DNA of 6,974 bases from Paracoccaceae bacterium (lineage in GTDB: Bacteria > Pseudomonadota > Alphaproteobacteria > Rhodobacterales > Rhodobacteraceae). The DNA is taken from the NCBI GenBank assembly GCA_007128995.1, contig SKWJ01000035.1:1-6974 (forward strand), written 5' to 3'. The stretch's first letter is position 1. Every line of letters begins with the position of its first letter. The notes beneath the pieces were generated by a model. The model ran no database searches. It was not told the DNA's origin and worked only from the letters and a program-made list of their open reading frames with translations. Of this stretch, positions 1 through 4,652 are shown in pieces. Both the position numbers and the translations under genes were made by a program.

Positions 1-705
1 GGCACGATCCTGAGCCAGGTGGTCCTGATCATCCTGTTTGTCGGCTTCCTTTTCGCGGAACGGGTCTGGTTCAACACGAAGCTGGAAAACCTGATGGCGG
101 ACCGCACCCAGGCACAGCGCGTAACACGGATTATCGGATCGATCATCCGCAGAGTGAACCGGTACCTTCTGGTGAAGGGTTTGATCTCGACTGTGACCGG
201 TTTCCTGATTTTCCTGATCATGAGCGTTTTCAATCTGCAATTTGCAGTGGCGATGGGACTGTTGACCTTCGTGCTGAATTTCATTCCGTCAGTGGGGTCG
301 ATAATCGCAACCCTGATCGTGACACTCGTTGCCTATATTCAGGTTCCCGAACCGCAGACCGCCGTCTTGATCTTTGTCCTTGCTGGAATGACACAATTCC
401 TGCTTGGCAATGTCATTGATCCCATGCTGATGGGCAAGACATTGCGGCTGTCTTCTTTCGGGATCATCATCTCGCTTGCATTCTGGGGCGCTGTCTGGGG
501 CATACCGGGCATGTTCCTTGCGGTGCCCTTCATGGTCGCTGTGATGATCGTATGCTCTCACATCCCGGCAGCACGCCCTGTCGCCGTGCTCTTGTCTCGA
601 GAAGGGTTACCAGAGGAAGAATTTCCGCTTTCCCCGCTGGAGGGGCCGTCCAACCATCTGGGCGAAGCAGAGCATCATTACTCGCGCGCGGTGAGCGCTG
701 AATAA
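1..705 (+). CDS. AI-2E family transporter (UPF0118), C-terminal part
   Basis: Partial gene: the reading frame is open from base 1 (GTILSQVV...), so the start lies left of the window and the GTG at 19 is internal. The visible 234 residues are dominated by hydrophobic segments: one at the left edge (about residues 3-23), then roughly 60-110, and a set near 122-190. A short hydrophilic, probably cytoplasmic tail ends the protein. The family signature is clear: LNFIPSVGSIIA in the middle, then NVIDPMLMGKTLRLSSFGIIISLAFWGA in pieces, then WGIPGMFLAVP. This is the C-terminal half of AI-2E_transport proteins (usually about 350-400 aa). Members are inner-membrane proteins linked to export of AI-2 (TqsA) or to ion transport. 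The substrate cannot be inferred here, and no quorum-sensing gene is nearby. It converges on fau. Confidence 0.9.
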   Translation, partial: GTILSQVVLIILFVGFLFAERVWFNTKLENLMADRTQAQRVTRIIGSIIRRVNRYLLVKGLISTVTGFLIFLIMSVFNLQFAVAMGLLTFVLNFIPSVGSIIATLIVTLVAYIQVPEPQTAVLIFVLAGMTQFLLGNVIDPMLMGKTLRLSSFGIIISLAFWGAVWGIPGMFLAVPFMVAVMIVCSHIPAARPVAVLLSREGLPEEEFPLSPLEGPSNHLGEAEHHYSRAVSAE

Positions 706-718
706 GGCATATCGGACG

Positions 719-744
719 TTCTGGTGGTCATGGCGCCATCAGAA
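719..744 (+). terminator. Imperfect hairpin between convergent genes, possible terminator
   Basis: The arms TTCTGGTGG (719-727) and CCATCAGAA (736-744) form a 9-bp stem with one G-U pair and an 8-nt loop. It begins 13 nt after the transporter stop and runs into the last codons of fau on the other strand. There is no U-tract on either side, so it is not a canonical intrinsic terminator. Read on the minus strand the G-U pair becomes an A-C mismatch, so the structure favours plus-strand RNA. Function is inferred from position only. Confidence 0.35.
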
Positions 745-1323
745 GTGCAGTGCTCTTGACGGTGTGACGATCACATCAAGGCGTTGATCTGTCGCTTCGA
801 CCGGAACGCGCGCAACCTGCTGGACATCGAAAGCGAAACCGATTGCGAATACGGAACCATCCGCGCGCAAGGCCTCTAGGGTGCGATCATAAAAGCCGCC
901 ACCATAGCCCAACCTGTAGCCGGACGTGTCAAAGGCCAGCATCGGAACAATCAGGGCATGCGGATGCATAGGGTCGCGCTGCTGAGGAATGCGGGCTTTG
1001 AAGGCGCCCTCCATCATCGGCACTTCCGGCGACCATCGATGAAACTCCAGTGGCCTGCCCCGCCCGACAATGACCGGCACACATACCGGGCCAATATGGG
1101 CCGACATTGCTGGCAACGGATCAATTTCACTGCGCATCGGCATATAACCAGACAGCACAACATCTTTCAGCATCGTGCCATAATGGTCACTCAGAACATC
1201 GCAGACGCGCTCGCAGGCAGCGCGCACATGGTTGTGCCGATCTGCGGCCTGAAACGCCTTTTCCCGAGCTTGCGCGATTTTTGCGCGCATGGCGTGTTTG
1301 TCCCGTGCAAGCGGGTTGGTCAT
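739..1323 (-). CDS. fau: 5-formyltetrahydrofolate cyclo-ligase
   Basis: This 194-aa protein matches the 5-FCL/MTHFS family (YgfA/Fau), a cytoplasmic enzyme that uses ATP to convert 5-formyl-THF into 5,10-methenyl-THF and so returns a storage folate to the one-carbon pool. The diagnostic glycine-rich motif LGYGGGFYDR is at residues 138-147. The segment SGYMPMRSEIDP (58-69) matches the folate-binding region, and VEATDQRLDVIVTP (175-188) matches the conserved C-terminal strand, although the usual histidine of that last motif is replaced by threonine. The length is typical. The ATG at 1323 is preceded by AGAGGA with a 5-nt spacer. It lies 131 bp downstream of gmk on the same strand and could be co-transcribed, but a TTGACA upstream allows its own promoter. 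Its 3' end faces the transporter gene. Confidence 0.95.
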   Translation of the reverse strand: MTNPLARDKHAMRAKIAQAREKAFQAADRHNHVRAACERVCDVLSDHYGTMLKDVVLSGYMPMRSEIDPLPAMSAHIGPVCVPVIVGRGRPLEFHRWSPEVPMMEGAFKARIPQQRDPMHPHALIVPMLAFDTSGYRLGYGGGFYDRTLEALRADGSVFAIGFAFDVQQVARVPVEATDQRLDVIVTPSRALHF

Positions 1324-1328
1324 TAAGA

Positions 1329-1334
1329 TCCTCT
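1329..1334 (-). promoter_or_regulatory. Ribosome binding site of fau
   Basis: AGAGGA on the minus strand, 5 nt before the ATG at 1323-1321. It supports that start codon; the gap upstream has no competing in-frame ATG with a better site. Confidence 0.7.
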
Positions 1335-1356
1335 TTCCCCTCAGGTAACAGAACAG

Positions 1357-1385
1357 CGCTGATCCAAAGCATCTTCCCTTGTCAA
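1357..1385 (-). promoter_or_regulatory. Possible sigma-70 promoter for fau
   Basis: A perfect -35 hexamer TTGACA sits at 1385-1380 on the minus strand, 57 nt from the fau start. At a 17-nt spacing the -10 position reads TCAGCG, which is poor, and neighbouring spacings (ATCAGC, GATCAG) are no better. Alphaproteobacterial -10 elements are often weak, so this is a candidate only. Confidence 0.3.
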
Positions 1386-1395
1386 AGCAACCTGC

Positions 1396-1446
1396 GCGCT
1401 AGCGTGAAAGCGCCCACAAGCCCTGTTTCGTAACCCTGACGGCGCT
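1396..1446 (-). other. Competing inverted repeats after gmk
   Basis: In the 131-bp gmk-fau gap, AGCGCC at 1409-1414 can pair with GGCGCT at 1441-1446 (loop 26 nt). The same AGCGC can instead pair with GCGCT at 1396-1400 (loop 8 nt). The two pairings exclude each other. Neither is followed by a clear U-tract, so this may be a weak gmk terminator, a leader structure of fau, or chance in GC-rich DNA. Confidence 0.25.
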
Positions 1447-1454
1447 CAAGTCAA

Positions 1455-2102
1455 TCAGGCCCGATTGCTGCGCGTCTCGAACTCTGTGTTCAGGTTACGC
1501 ACGAAGTCATTCAACCCGGTCTGGCGCGTCCGGCGCAAGCGTTCCGAGAGGATTATGCCGCGCAGGTTTGCATCGGTCTGTTCAAGGTCGTCGTTGACAA
1601 GAACATAGTCATATTCTGCCCAATGACTGATTTCGTCGCGTGATTTCCGCATCCGCCCGGCAATCACCTCGTCGCTGTCCTGACCACGCCCCCGCAGGCG
1701 CTGCTCCAGCTCCCGGATCGAGGGGGGCAAAACAAAAATCGAGACGACATCTTTTCCAAGGCTGGAATTGCGTACCTGCTGCCCGCCTTGCCAGTCAATA
1801 TCGAACAGCATGTCGCGCCCTTCGCGCAAGGCTGCTTCGACCGGCGCCTTTGGCGAGCCATAGAAGTTGCCGAACACCTCTGCATGCTCGAGCATGTCAT
1901 CCTGTTCGATCATGGCTTCGAATTCGACACGGGTCCGAAAGAAATATTCACGCCCATCCACTTCGCCAGCGCGCGGTGCGCGCGTGGTTGCCGATACTGA
2001 AAAGCGGATGCTTGGGTCCCACTGCATCAAGCGGCGCGCAAGCGTCGATTTTCCAGCCCCAGACGGAGAAGACAGGATTATCAGCAATCCACGTCGCGCC
2101 AT
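1455..2102 (-). CDS. gmk: Guanylate kinase
   Basis: This 215-aa cytoplasmic enzyme phosphorylates GMP to GDP with ATP and so feeds GTP, dGTP and guanine-nucleotide signals. The P-loop [10 protein letters not shown] is at residues 11-20. The GMP-binding domain follows, with [16 protein letters not shown] (35-50), REYFF (51-55), and [10 protein letters not shown] (75-84). The core continues with DIDWQGG (101-107), where the acidic residues near the nucleotide lie, and the lid/base region with [22 protein letters not shown] in pieces (149-170). The length is normal for the family. The frame stays open upstream to an ATG at 2186, giving a 28-residue extension, but the ATG at 2102 directly precedes the family N-terminus ([15 protein letters not shown]) and has GGGAG 7 nt upstream, so I chose it. 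In many Rhodobacterales I would expect a yicC-like gene just upstream; here there is a 418-bp gap and a divergent PAS gene instead. Confidence 0.96.
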   Translation of the reverse strand: MARRGLLIILSSPSGAGKSTLARRLMQWDPSIRFSVSATTRAPRAGEVDGREYFFRTRVEFEAMIEQDDMLEHAEVFGNFYGSPKAPVEAALREGRDMLFDIDWQGGQQVRNSSLGKDVVSIFVLPPSIRELEQRLRGRGQDSDEVIAGRMRKSRDEISHWAEYDYVLVNDDLEQTDANLRGIILSERLRRTRQTGLNDFVRNLNTEFETRSNRA

Positions 2103-2109
2103 GCCCTTA

Positions 2110-2114
2110 CTCCC
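2110..2114 (-). promoter_or_regulatory. Ribosome binding site deciding the gmk start
   Basis: GGGAG on the minus strand lies 7 nt before the ATG at 2102-2100. It favours the 215-aa form of Gmk over the in-frame 243-aa form that starts at 2186. Confidence 0.65.
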
Positions 2115-2404
2115 TGTGTCAGCCCTGACCGCGCATCTGGTCGATCCCTGCGCTAAGGTCAAGACCGCCACATGTGATCCAGACATCCGAAATCTGTTTT
2201 ACTCGCCCAAGCTGGCGCGCGGACAGACAAATGCGCGGTGCTGACCGACGAAATCAGATGCTTTTGCCACGAATTTTTTGGAAAACAGGTCCTTGTTGGG
2301 AAAAGTGGCAAAGAGCACGGCTTTCCGGCAATGCGACTTTATGTTTGCCGTCGGGTTTAACCAACTTCCCAAAAGACTGCAGAAATCGAGCCAAATTTGA
2401 TGTA

Positions 2405-2420
2405 TTAAACTCTCATTAAC
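2405..2420 (+). promoter_or_regulatory. CtrA-type binding site TTAA-N7-TTAAC
   Basis: TTAA at 2405-2408 and TTAAC at 2416-2420, separated by exactly 7 nt, reproduce the full CtrA consensus known from Caulobacter and conserved in Rhodobacterales. The trailing C is on the plus-strand side, which points the site at the PAS gene starting 100 bp downstream. The minus-strand reading lacks that C. An additional half-site TTAACC lies at 2357-2362. No convincing -10 hexamer follows at the expected distance, so whether CtrA would activate or repress is open. Regulation is inferred from the motif alone. Confidence 0.55.
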
Positions 2421-2484
2421 ACTGGTTGCAATAGCATTAAGGCAACCTCAGAGCGACGTGACGATCACCCAATCTTTCACCGGA

Positions 2485-2506
2485 GACGCGGCTGCGTCAC
2501 GGCAGC
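2485..2506 (+). promoter_or_regulatory. Two mutually exclusive hairpins beside the PAS RBS
   Basis: GACGC (2485-2489) pairs with GCGTC (2494-2498) around the loop GGCT. Alternatively GCTGC (2491-2495) pairs with GCAGC (2502-2506) around a 6-nt loop, and this second stem ends directly at the Shine-Dalgarno sequence AAGGGA (2507-2512). The two cannot form together. They are only 5 bp each, so this may be coincidence. Confidence 0.25.
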
Positions 2507-2512
2507 AAGGGA
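2507..2512 (+). promoter_or_regulatory. Ribosome binding site of the PAS gene
   Basis: AAGGGA lies 8 nt before the ATG at 2521. The first ten codons are A+T-rich, in contrast to the rest of the gene, which is common for a well-initiated start and supports this choice. Confidence 0.65.
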
Positions 2513-2520
2513 CATAGACA

Positions 2521-3105
2521 ATGTTCGATAATTTAACAAAAACAAATAGCGCTGCGCCCAACGACAAGGATATTGGACAGGTTGTTGCCGATGTCACGCG
2601 CCATTGGGCCAGCCTGCGCAGGGCGAATCAAGCCCCAAACCGCAATCAGATTGACGCCAGTACAATCGCATATGCACTACCCCATGTGTTTCTGGCCGAA
2701 CTCTTGACACCACGCGTTGCACGGTTTCGGATATGCGGGCAACGGATCGAGGATCTGCTGGGGCTGGATATGCGCGGCATGCCGCTCACGGCACTGTTTC
2801 AGGGCAAGGCTCGGGAAGAGATCGCGGAAGCCCTCGAGCAAGTTGCCCGCGGCGCGCGGGTGACACTGTCGCTGGAAGGTGAGACAGGATTCGGCATGCC
2901 GAAGCTGACAGCGATCCTTGCGCTTCTGCCGCTGACCGATGCGTCAGGGCAGATCACGCGCGTGCTGGGGGTTCTGGAATGTAAAGGTGACACGGGGCGG
3001 GCACCGCGTCGGTTCACCTTGACAAAGCCGCTTGATACTGTTGTCGCGATGCCCGCGAAGCAGCAGCGACCATTTCTTCAGGTCCTGCAAGGCGGAAAGT
3101 CCTGA
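2521..3105 (+). CDS. Single-domain PAS protein (PAS_5-like)
   Basis: A 194-aa soluble protein with no signal peptide or membrane segment. After a polar N-terminus (residues 1-20) comes a segment typical of the PAS_5 family (Pfam PF07310): W29 in HWASLRR, then NRNQIDASTIAYALPHVFLAEL in pieces (40-61), then ARFRICGQRIEDLLGLDMRGMPL (67-89). Hydrophobic strands AILALLPL (131-138) and ITRVLGVLE (145-153) complete the predicted PAS fold. The C-terminal 40 residues are basic and probably not part of the domain. There is no kinase, GGDEF/EAL, HTH or other output domain, so it must act through a partner, if it signals at all. The ligand is unknown. A CtrA-type box precedes the gene, which makes it comparable in layout to single-domain PAS regulators such as Caulobacter MopJ; homology to MopJ is not shown. 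It could instead be a minor sensor of redox or metabolite state. Confidence 0.8.
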   Translation: MFDNLTKTNSAAPNDKDIGQVVADVTRHWASLRRANQAPNRNQIDASTIAYALPHVFLAELLTPRVARFRICGQRIEDLLGLDMRGMPLTALFQGKAREEIAEALEQVARGARVTLSLEGETGFGMPKLTAILALLPLTDASGQITRVLGVLECKGDTGRAPRRFTLTKPLDTVVAMPAKQQRPFLQVLQGGKS

Positions 3106-3123
3106 CCGGCCCGGAACTTTTCC
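3094..3123 (+). terminator. Imperfect stem-loop spanning the PAS gene stop codon
   Basis: GGAAAGTCC (3094-3102) can pair with 3113-3123 (GGAACTTTTCC) to give nine base pairs with two single-base bulges; the stop codon sits in the 10-nt loop. There is a T-rich stretch within the 3' arm but no U-tract after it. A weak terminator or mRNA-end structure is possible; chance is also possible. Confidence 0.25.
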
Positions 3124-3136
3124 CAACCCTGACAGA

Positions 3137-3165
3137 TTGACGGTTTTCTCAGAGGATCATAGCGC
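3137..3165 (+). promoter_or_regulatory. Possible sigma-70 promoter for hisA
   Basis: TTGACG (3137-3142, five of six -35 bases) is followed after 17 nt by TAGCGC (3160-3165), a weak -10. The position, 38 bp before the hisA ATG, would leave a short leader with the ribosome binding site. This is the only promoter-like pair I see in the 98-bp gap. Confidence 0.35.
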
Positions 3166-3188
3166 GTAAGAGGCAGTGTATCACGACG

Positions 3189-3196
3189 AAGAAGGG
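3189..3196 (+). promoter_or_regulatory. Ribosome binding site of hisA
   Basis: AAGAAGGG ends 7 nt before the ATG at 3204. It is purine-rich and well spaced, and supports the start that gives the family N-terminus [10 protein letters not shown]. Confidence 0.7.
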
Positions 3197-3203
3197 TGAC
3201 TGC

Positions 3204-3926
3204 ATGATCCTCTACCCCGCGATCGACCTGAAGGACGGTCAATGTGTGCGCTTGCTCAAGGGCGAAATGTCTCAGGCAACGGTGTTCAATGATGACCCTG
3301 CCGCGCAGGCACTGGCCTTTGCGCAACAGGGCGCGGAGTGGTTGCATCTGGTCGATCTGAACGGCGCTTTCGCGGGCAAGCCCGTGAATGCGGAAGCCGT
3401 CGAACGTATTCTTGGGGGCGTTAAGATACCGTGTCAGCTTGGTGGTGGTATTCGTGATATGGCAACGATCGAGCGCTGGCTCTCTGCCGGGCTGAGCCGC
3501 GTCATTCTAGGCACGATCGCAGTCGAAGACCCTGACCTTGTGCGCGAATCTGCAAGGGCCTTTCCAGGGCAGGTCGCTGTCGGCGTGGATGCACGAAATG
3601 GCCGTGTCGCAACCAAGGGCTGGGCCGAAGAAACGAATATCGATGTCACGGAACTGGCACGGCAATTCGAAGATGCAGGCGTGGCTGCGCTGATTTACAC
3701 CGATATCAACCGTGACGGCGCGATGCTGGGTCCGAATGTTCAGGCGACAGCAACTCTCGCCAATGCCGTTCAGATACCGGTCATCGCCTCGGGCGGGGTT
3801 TCCAGCCTGCAAGACCTGATCGCCCTTCGCGAGTGTGGTGCACCCCTTGATGGCGCGATTTCCGGTCGCGCACTTTATGATGGCAAGCTTGATCTTGCTG
3901 AAGCGATTGCCATGCTAAGGGCCTGA
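3204..3926 (+). CDS. hisA: Phosphoribosylformimino-5-aminoimidazole carboxamide ribotide isomerase
   Basis: This 240-aa cytoplasmic (beta-alpha)8-barrel enzyme carries out the Amadori rearrangement of ProFAR to PRFAR, the fourth step of histidine biosynthesis. The start [21 protein letters not shown] carries the catalytic Asp8 and the conserved RLLKG (16-20). The second half-barrel acid is Asp129 in [16 protein letters not shown] (125-140). Phosphate-binding glycine segments are QLGGGIR (78-84) and ASGGVSS (195-201), with LGTIAVEDP (102-110) and [14 protein letters not shown] (165-178) also diagnostic. YTDINRDG suits HisA; HisF would differ at the N-terminus. The length is standard. No other his gene is visible: hisF does not follow, and the next gene converges and overlaps by 12 bp. 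Genes for hisH or hisB may lie elsewhere. Confidence 0.97.
   Translation: MILYPAIDLKDGQCVRLLKGEMSQATVFNDDPAAQALAFAQQGAEWLHLVDLNGAFAGKPVNAEAVERILGGVKIPCQLGGGIRDMATIERWLSAGLSRVILGTIAVEDPDLVRESARAFPGQVAVGVDARNGRVATKGWAEETNIDVTELARQFEDAGVAALIYTDINRDGAMLGPNVQATATLANAVQIPVIASGGVSSLQDLIALRECGAPLDGAISGRALYDGKLDLAEAIAMLRA
3915..3926. other. 12-bp tail-to-tail overlap of hisA and the AlkD-like gene
   Basis: The hisA stop TGA (3924-3926) lies beyond the stop of the opposite gene (TAG, 3917-3915), so the last codons of each gene are read on both strands. There is no free space for a terminator. A small hairpin TGGCG-CAT-CGCCA at 3930-3942, just after the hisA stop, lacks a U-tract. Confidence 0.7.
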
Positions 3927-4652
3927 CAATGGCGCATCGCCAACTGGCCCATGCCCGCGAACTGGTGGATTCTCGATCAGGCGCAACGCCTCTTGCCGCG
4001 CGGAGCGCGTCAGCCCCGCGCCTGATCCGTCAAGGAATGCACCCACCATGGCAGGCTCTCGACGCGACAATTCCCGCAGCCACCATCCGATCGCTTTCTG
4101 AATGAACCGGTCACGATCCGGAACAAGGACGGCCGCCCACCCCAGAACCCGTTCTCGCGCTGCCTGTTCGACAGCATTGGGAAAAGGTTTCCGTGCAAAG
4201 GGCAAGGTCATGACCAGCGCTGCCCGCCGTGTCCAGAGATTGGATGCCTGAACCCAGGTTTCGACTTCATCCAACCGTGTCTTGTCCGCTTCCAGACGCT
4301 TGCCGCCCGCAATCGCGGCATGGTCTGCCAGGGCCCAACTGTCGAACCCCGTCGCCCAATCCGCAATAATCCGCCAGACCTTTTCATCATCGGGGCGGAT
4401 TCGGGCCTGTGTCAGCAATTTTGCTGCAAAGACGCTGGCCTCGTGTACGTCACTGGCCCACAATTCTTGTGCCAGAGTGCATCTTGCCTCAAGCGACAAG
4501 CAGCGTCGCTGCGCGCGCGCCATCTCATCCAGCAAAGCGGCAGGGACCCCCAGAAACTCGCGCCCTGTCTTATGATAAGTGGCGAGCGTCTCTGCTTTCT
4601 GCGGATCGCCCAGAGCGCGAAGCTCGGCAAGGATGGTCACAGCCGCGCTCAT
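3915..4652 (-). CDS. AlkD-like DNA alkylation repair protein (DNA glycosylase)
   Basis: A 245-aa, mostly helical protein of the DNA alkylation repair family (Pfam PF08713), built from HEAT-like repeats. AlkD of Bacillus cereus excises positively charged 3-methyl- and 7-methyl-purines without base flipping. By my manual comparison its key residues are kept: W106 and D110 in DSWALAD correspond to W109 and catalytic D113; R143 in LWTRRAAL to R148; W190 in [12 protein letters not shown] to W187. The length is close to AlkD (237 aa). The C-terminal 15 residues are Gly/Pro-rich and look disordered. Its ATG overlaps the glmS stop in ATGA, with only a weak GGTGA upstream, which suggests translational coupling to glmS. 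Its 3' end overlaps that of hisA by 12 bp. Glycosylase activity is inferred; some family members bind branched DNA or have lost activity. Confidence 0.88.
   Translation of the reverse strand: MSAAVTILAELRALGDPQKAETLATYHKTGREFLGVPAALLDEMARAQRRCLSLEARCTLAQELWASDVHEASVFAAKLLTQARIRPDDEKVWRIIADWATGFDSWALADHAAIAGGKRLEADKTRLDEVETWVQASNLWTRRAALVMTLPFARKPFPNAVEQAARERVLGWAAVLVPDRDRFIQKAIGWWLRELSRREPAMVGAFLDGSGAGLTRSARQEALRLIENPPVRGHGPVGDAPLSGP
4649..4652 (-). other. ATGA start/stop overlap, glmS to AlkD-like gene
   Basis: The glmS stop TGA (4651-4649) shares two bases with the downstream ATG (4652-4650), giving a 4-bp ATGA overlap. The upstream 20 nt contain only a partial Shine-Dalgarno (GGTGA, 7 nt spacer). 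This arrangement usually means termination-reinitiation coupling. Confidence 0.75.

Larger units (their letters stand above)
2103..2520. other. 418-bp divergent intergenic region, gmk / PAS gene
   Basis: This is the only stretch over 300 bp without a convincing gene. It must hold the promoters for gmk (leftward) and for the PAS gene (rightward). It is visibly more A+T-rich than the flanking genes between about 2260 and 2445. It contains a CtrA-like box at 2405-2420, a lone TTAACC half-site at 2357-2362, and short hairpins at 2485-2506. On the minus strand TTGACC at 2162-2157 could be a gmk -35 element, but no good -10 follows. An open frame at 2174-2419 (81 codons, plus strand) has no ribosome binding site and no protein character I recognise. 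I see no tRNA or known riboswitch. Confidence 0.6.

Noticed and set aside
19..21. GTG at 19 as the start of the transporter
   Set aside because: The frame is open to base 1 with hydrophobic family-like residues, and the protein lacks the N-terminal half of the family, so the gene is cut by the window edge.
1324..1454. 6S RNA gene next to fau
   Set aside because: The gap is only 131 bp including the fau ribosome binding site, and I cannot recognise the long rod with central bubble. I kept it as a point to check, not as a feature.
1640..2128. 162-codon open frame opposite gmk
   Set aside because: It is antisense to gmk with Arg/Pro/Ala-rich low-complexity wording typical of a shadow frame.
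2103..2186. In-frame 28-residue N-terminal extension of Gmk starting at 2186
   Set aside because: Gmk proteins normally begin just before the P-loop strand. The ATG at 2102 gives that N-terminus and has GGGAG at a good spacing; the extension has no family character.
2296..2372. Inverted repeat TTGGGAA / TTCCCAA in the intergenic region
   Set aside because: Only 7 bp per arm with 63 nt between them; expected by chance in a region of this size.
2174..2419. 81-codon open frame in the gmk-PAS intergenic region
   Set aside because: No ribosome binding site, no recognisable family, Cys/Trp/Arg-rich composition unlike the real genes, and it runs across the CtrA-type box.
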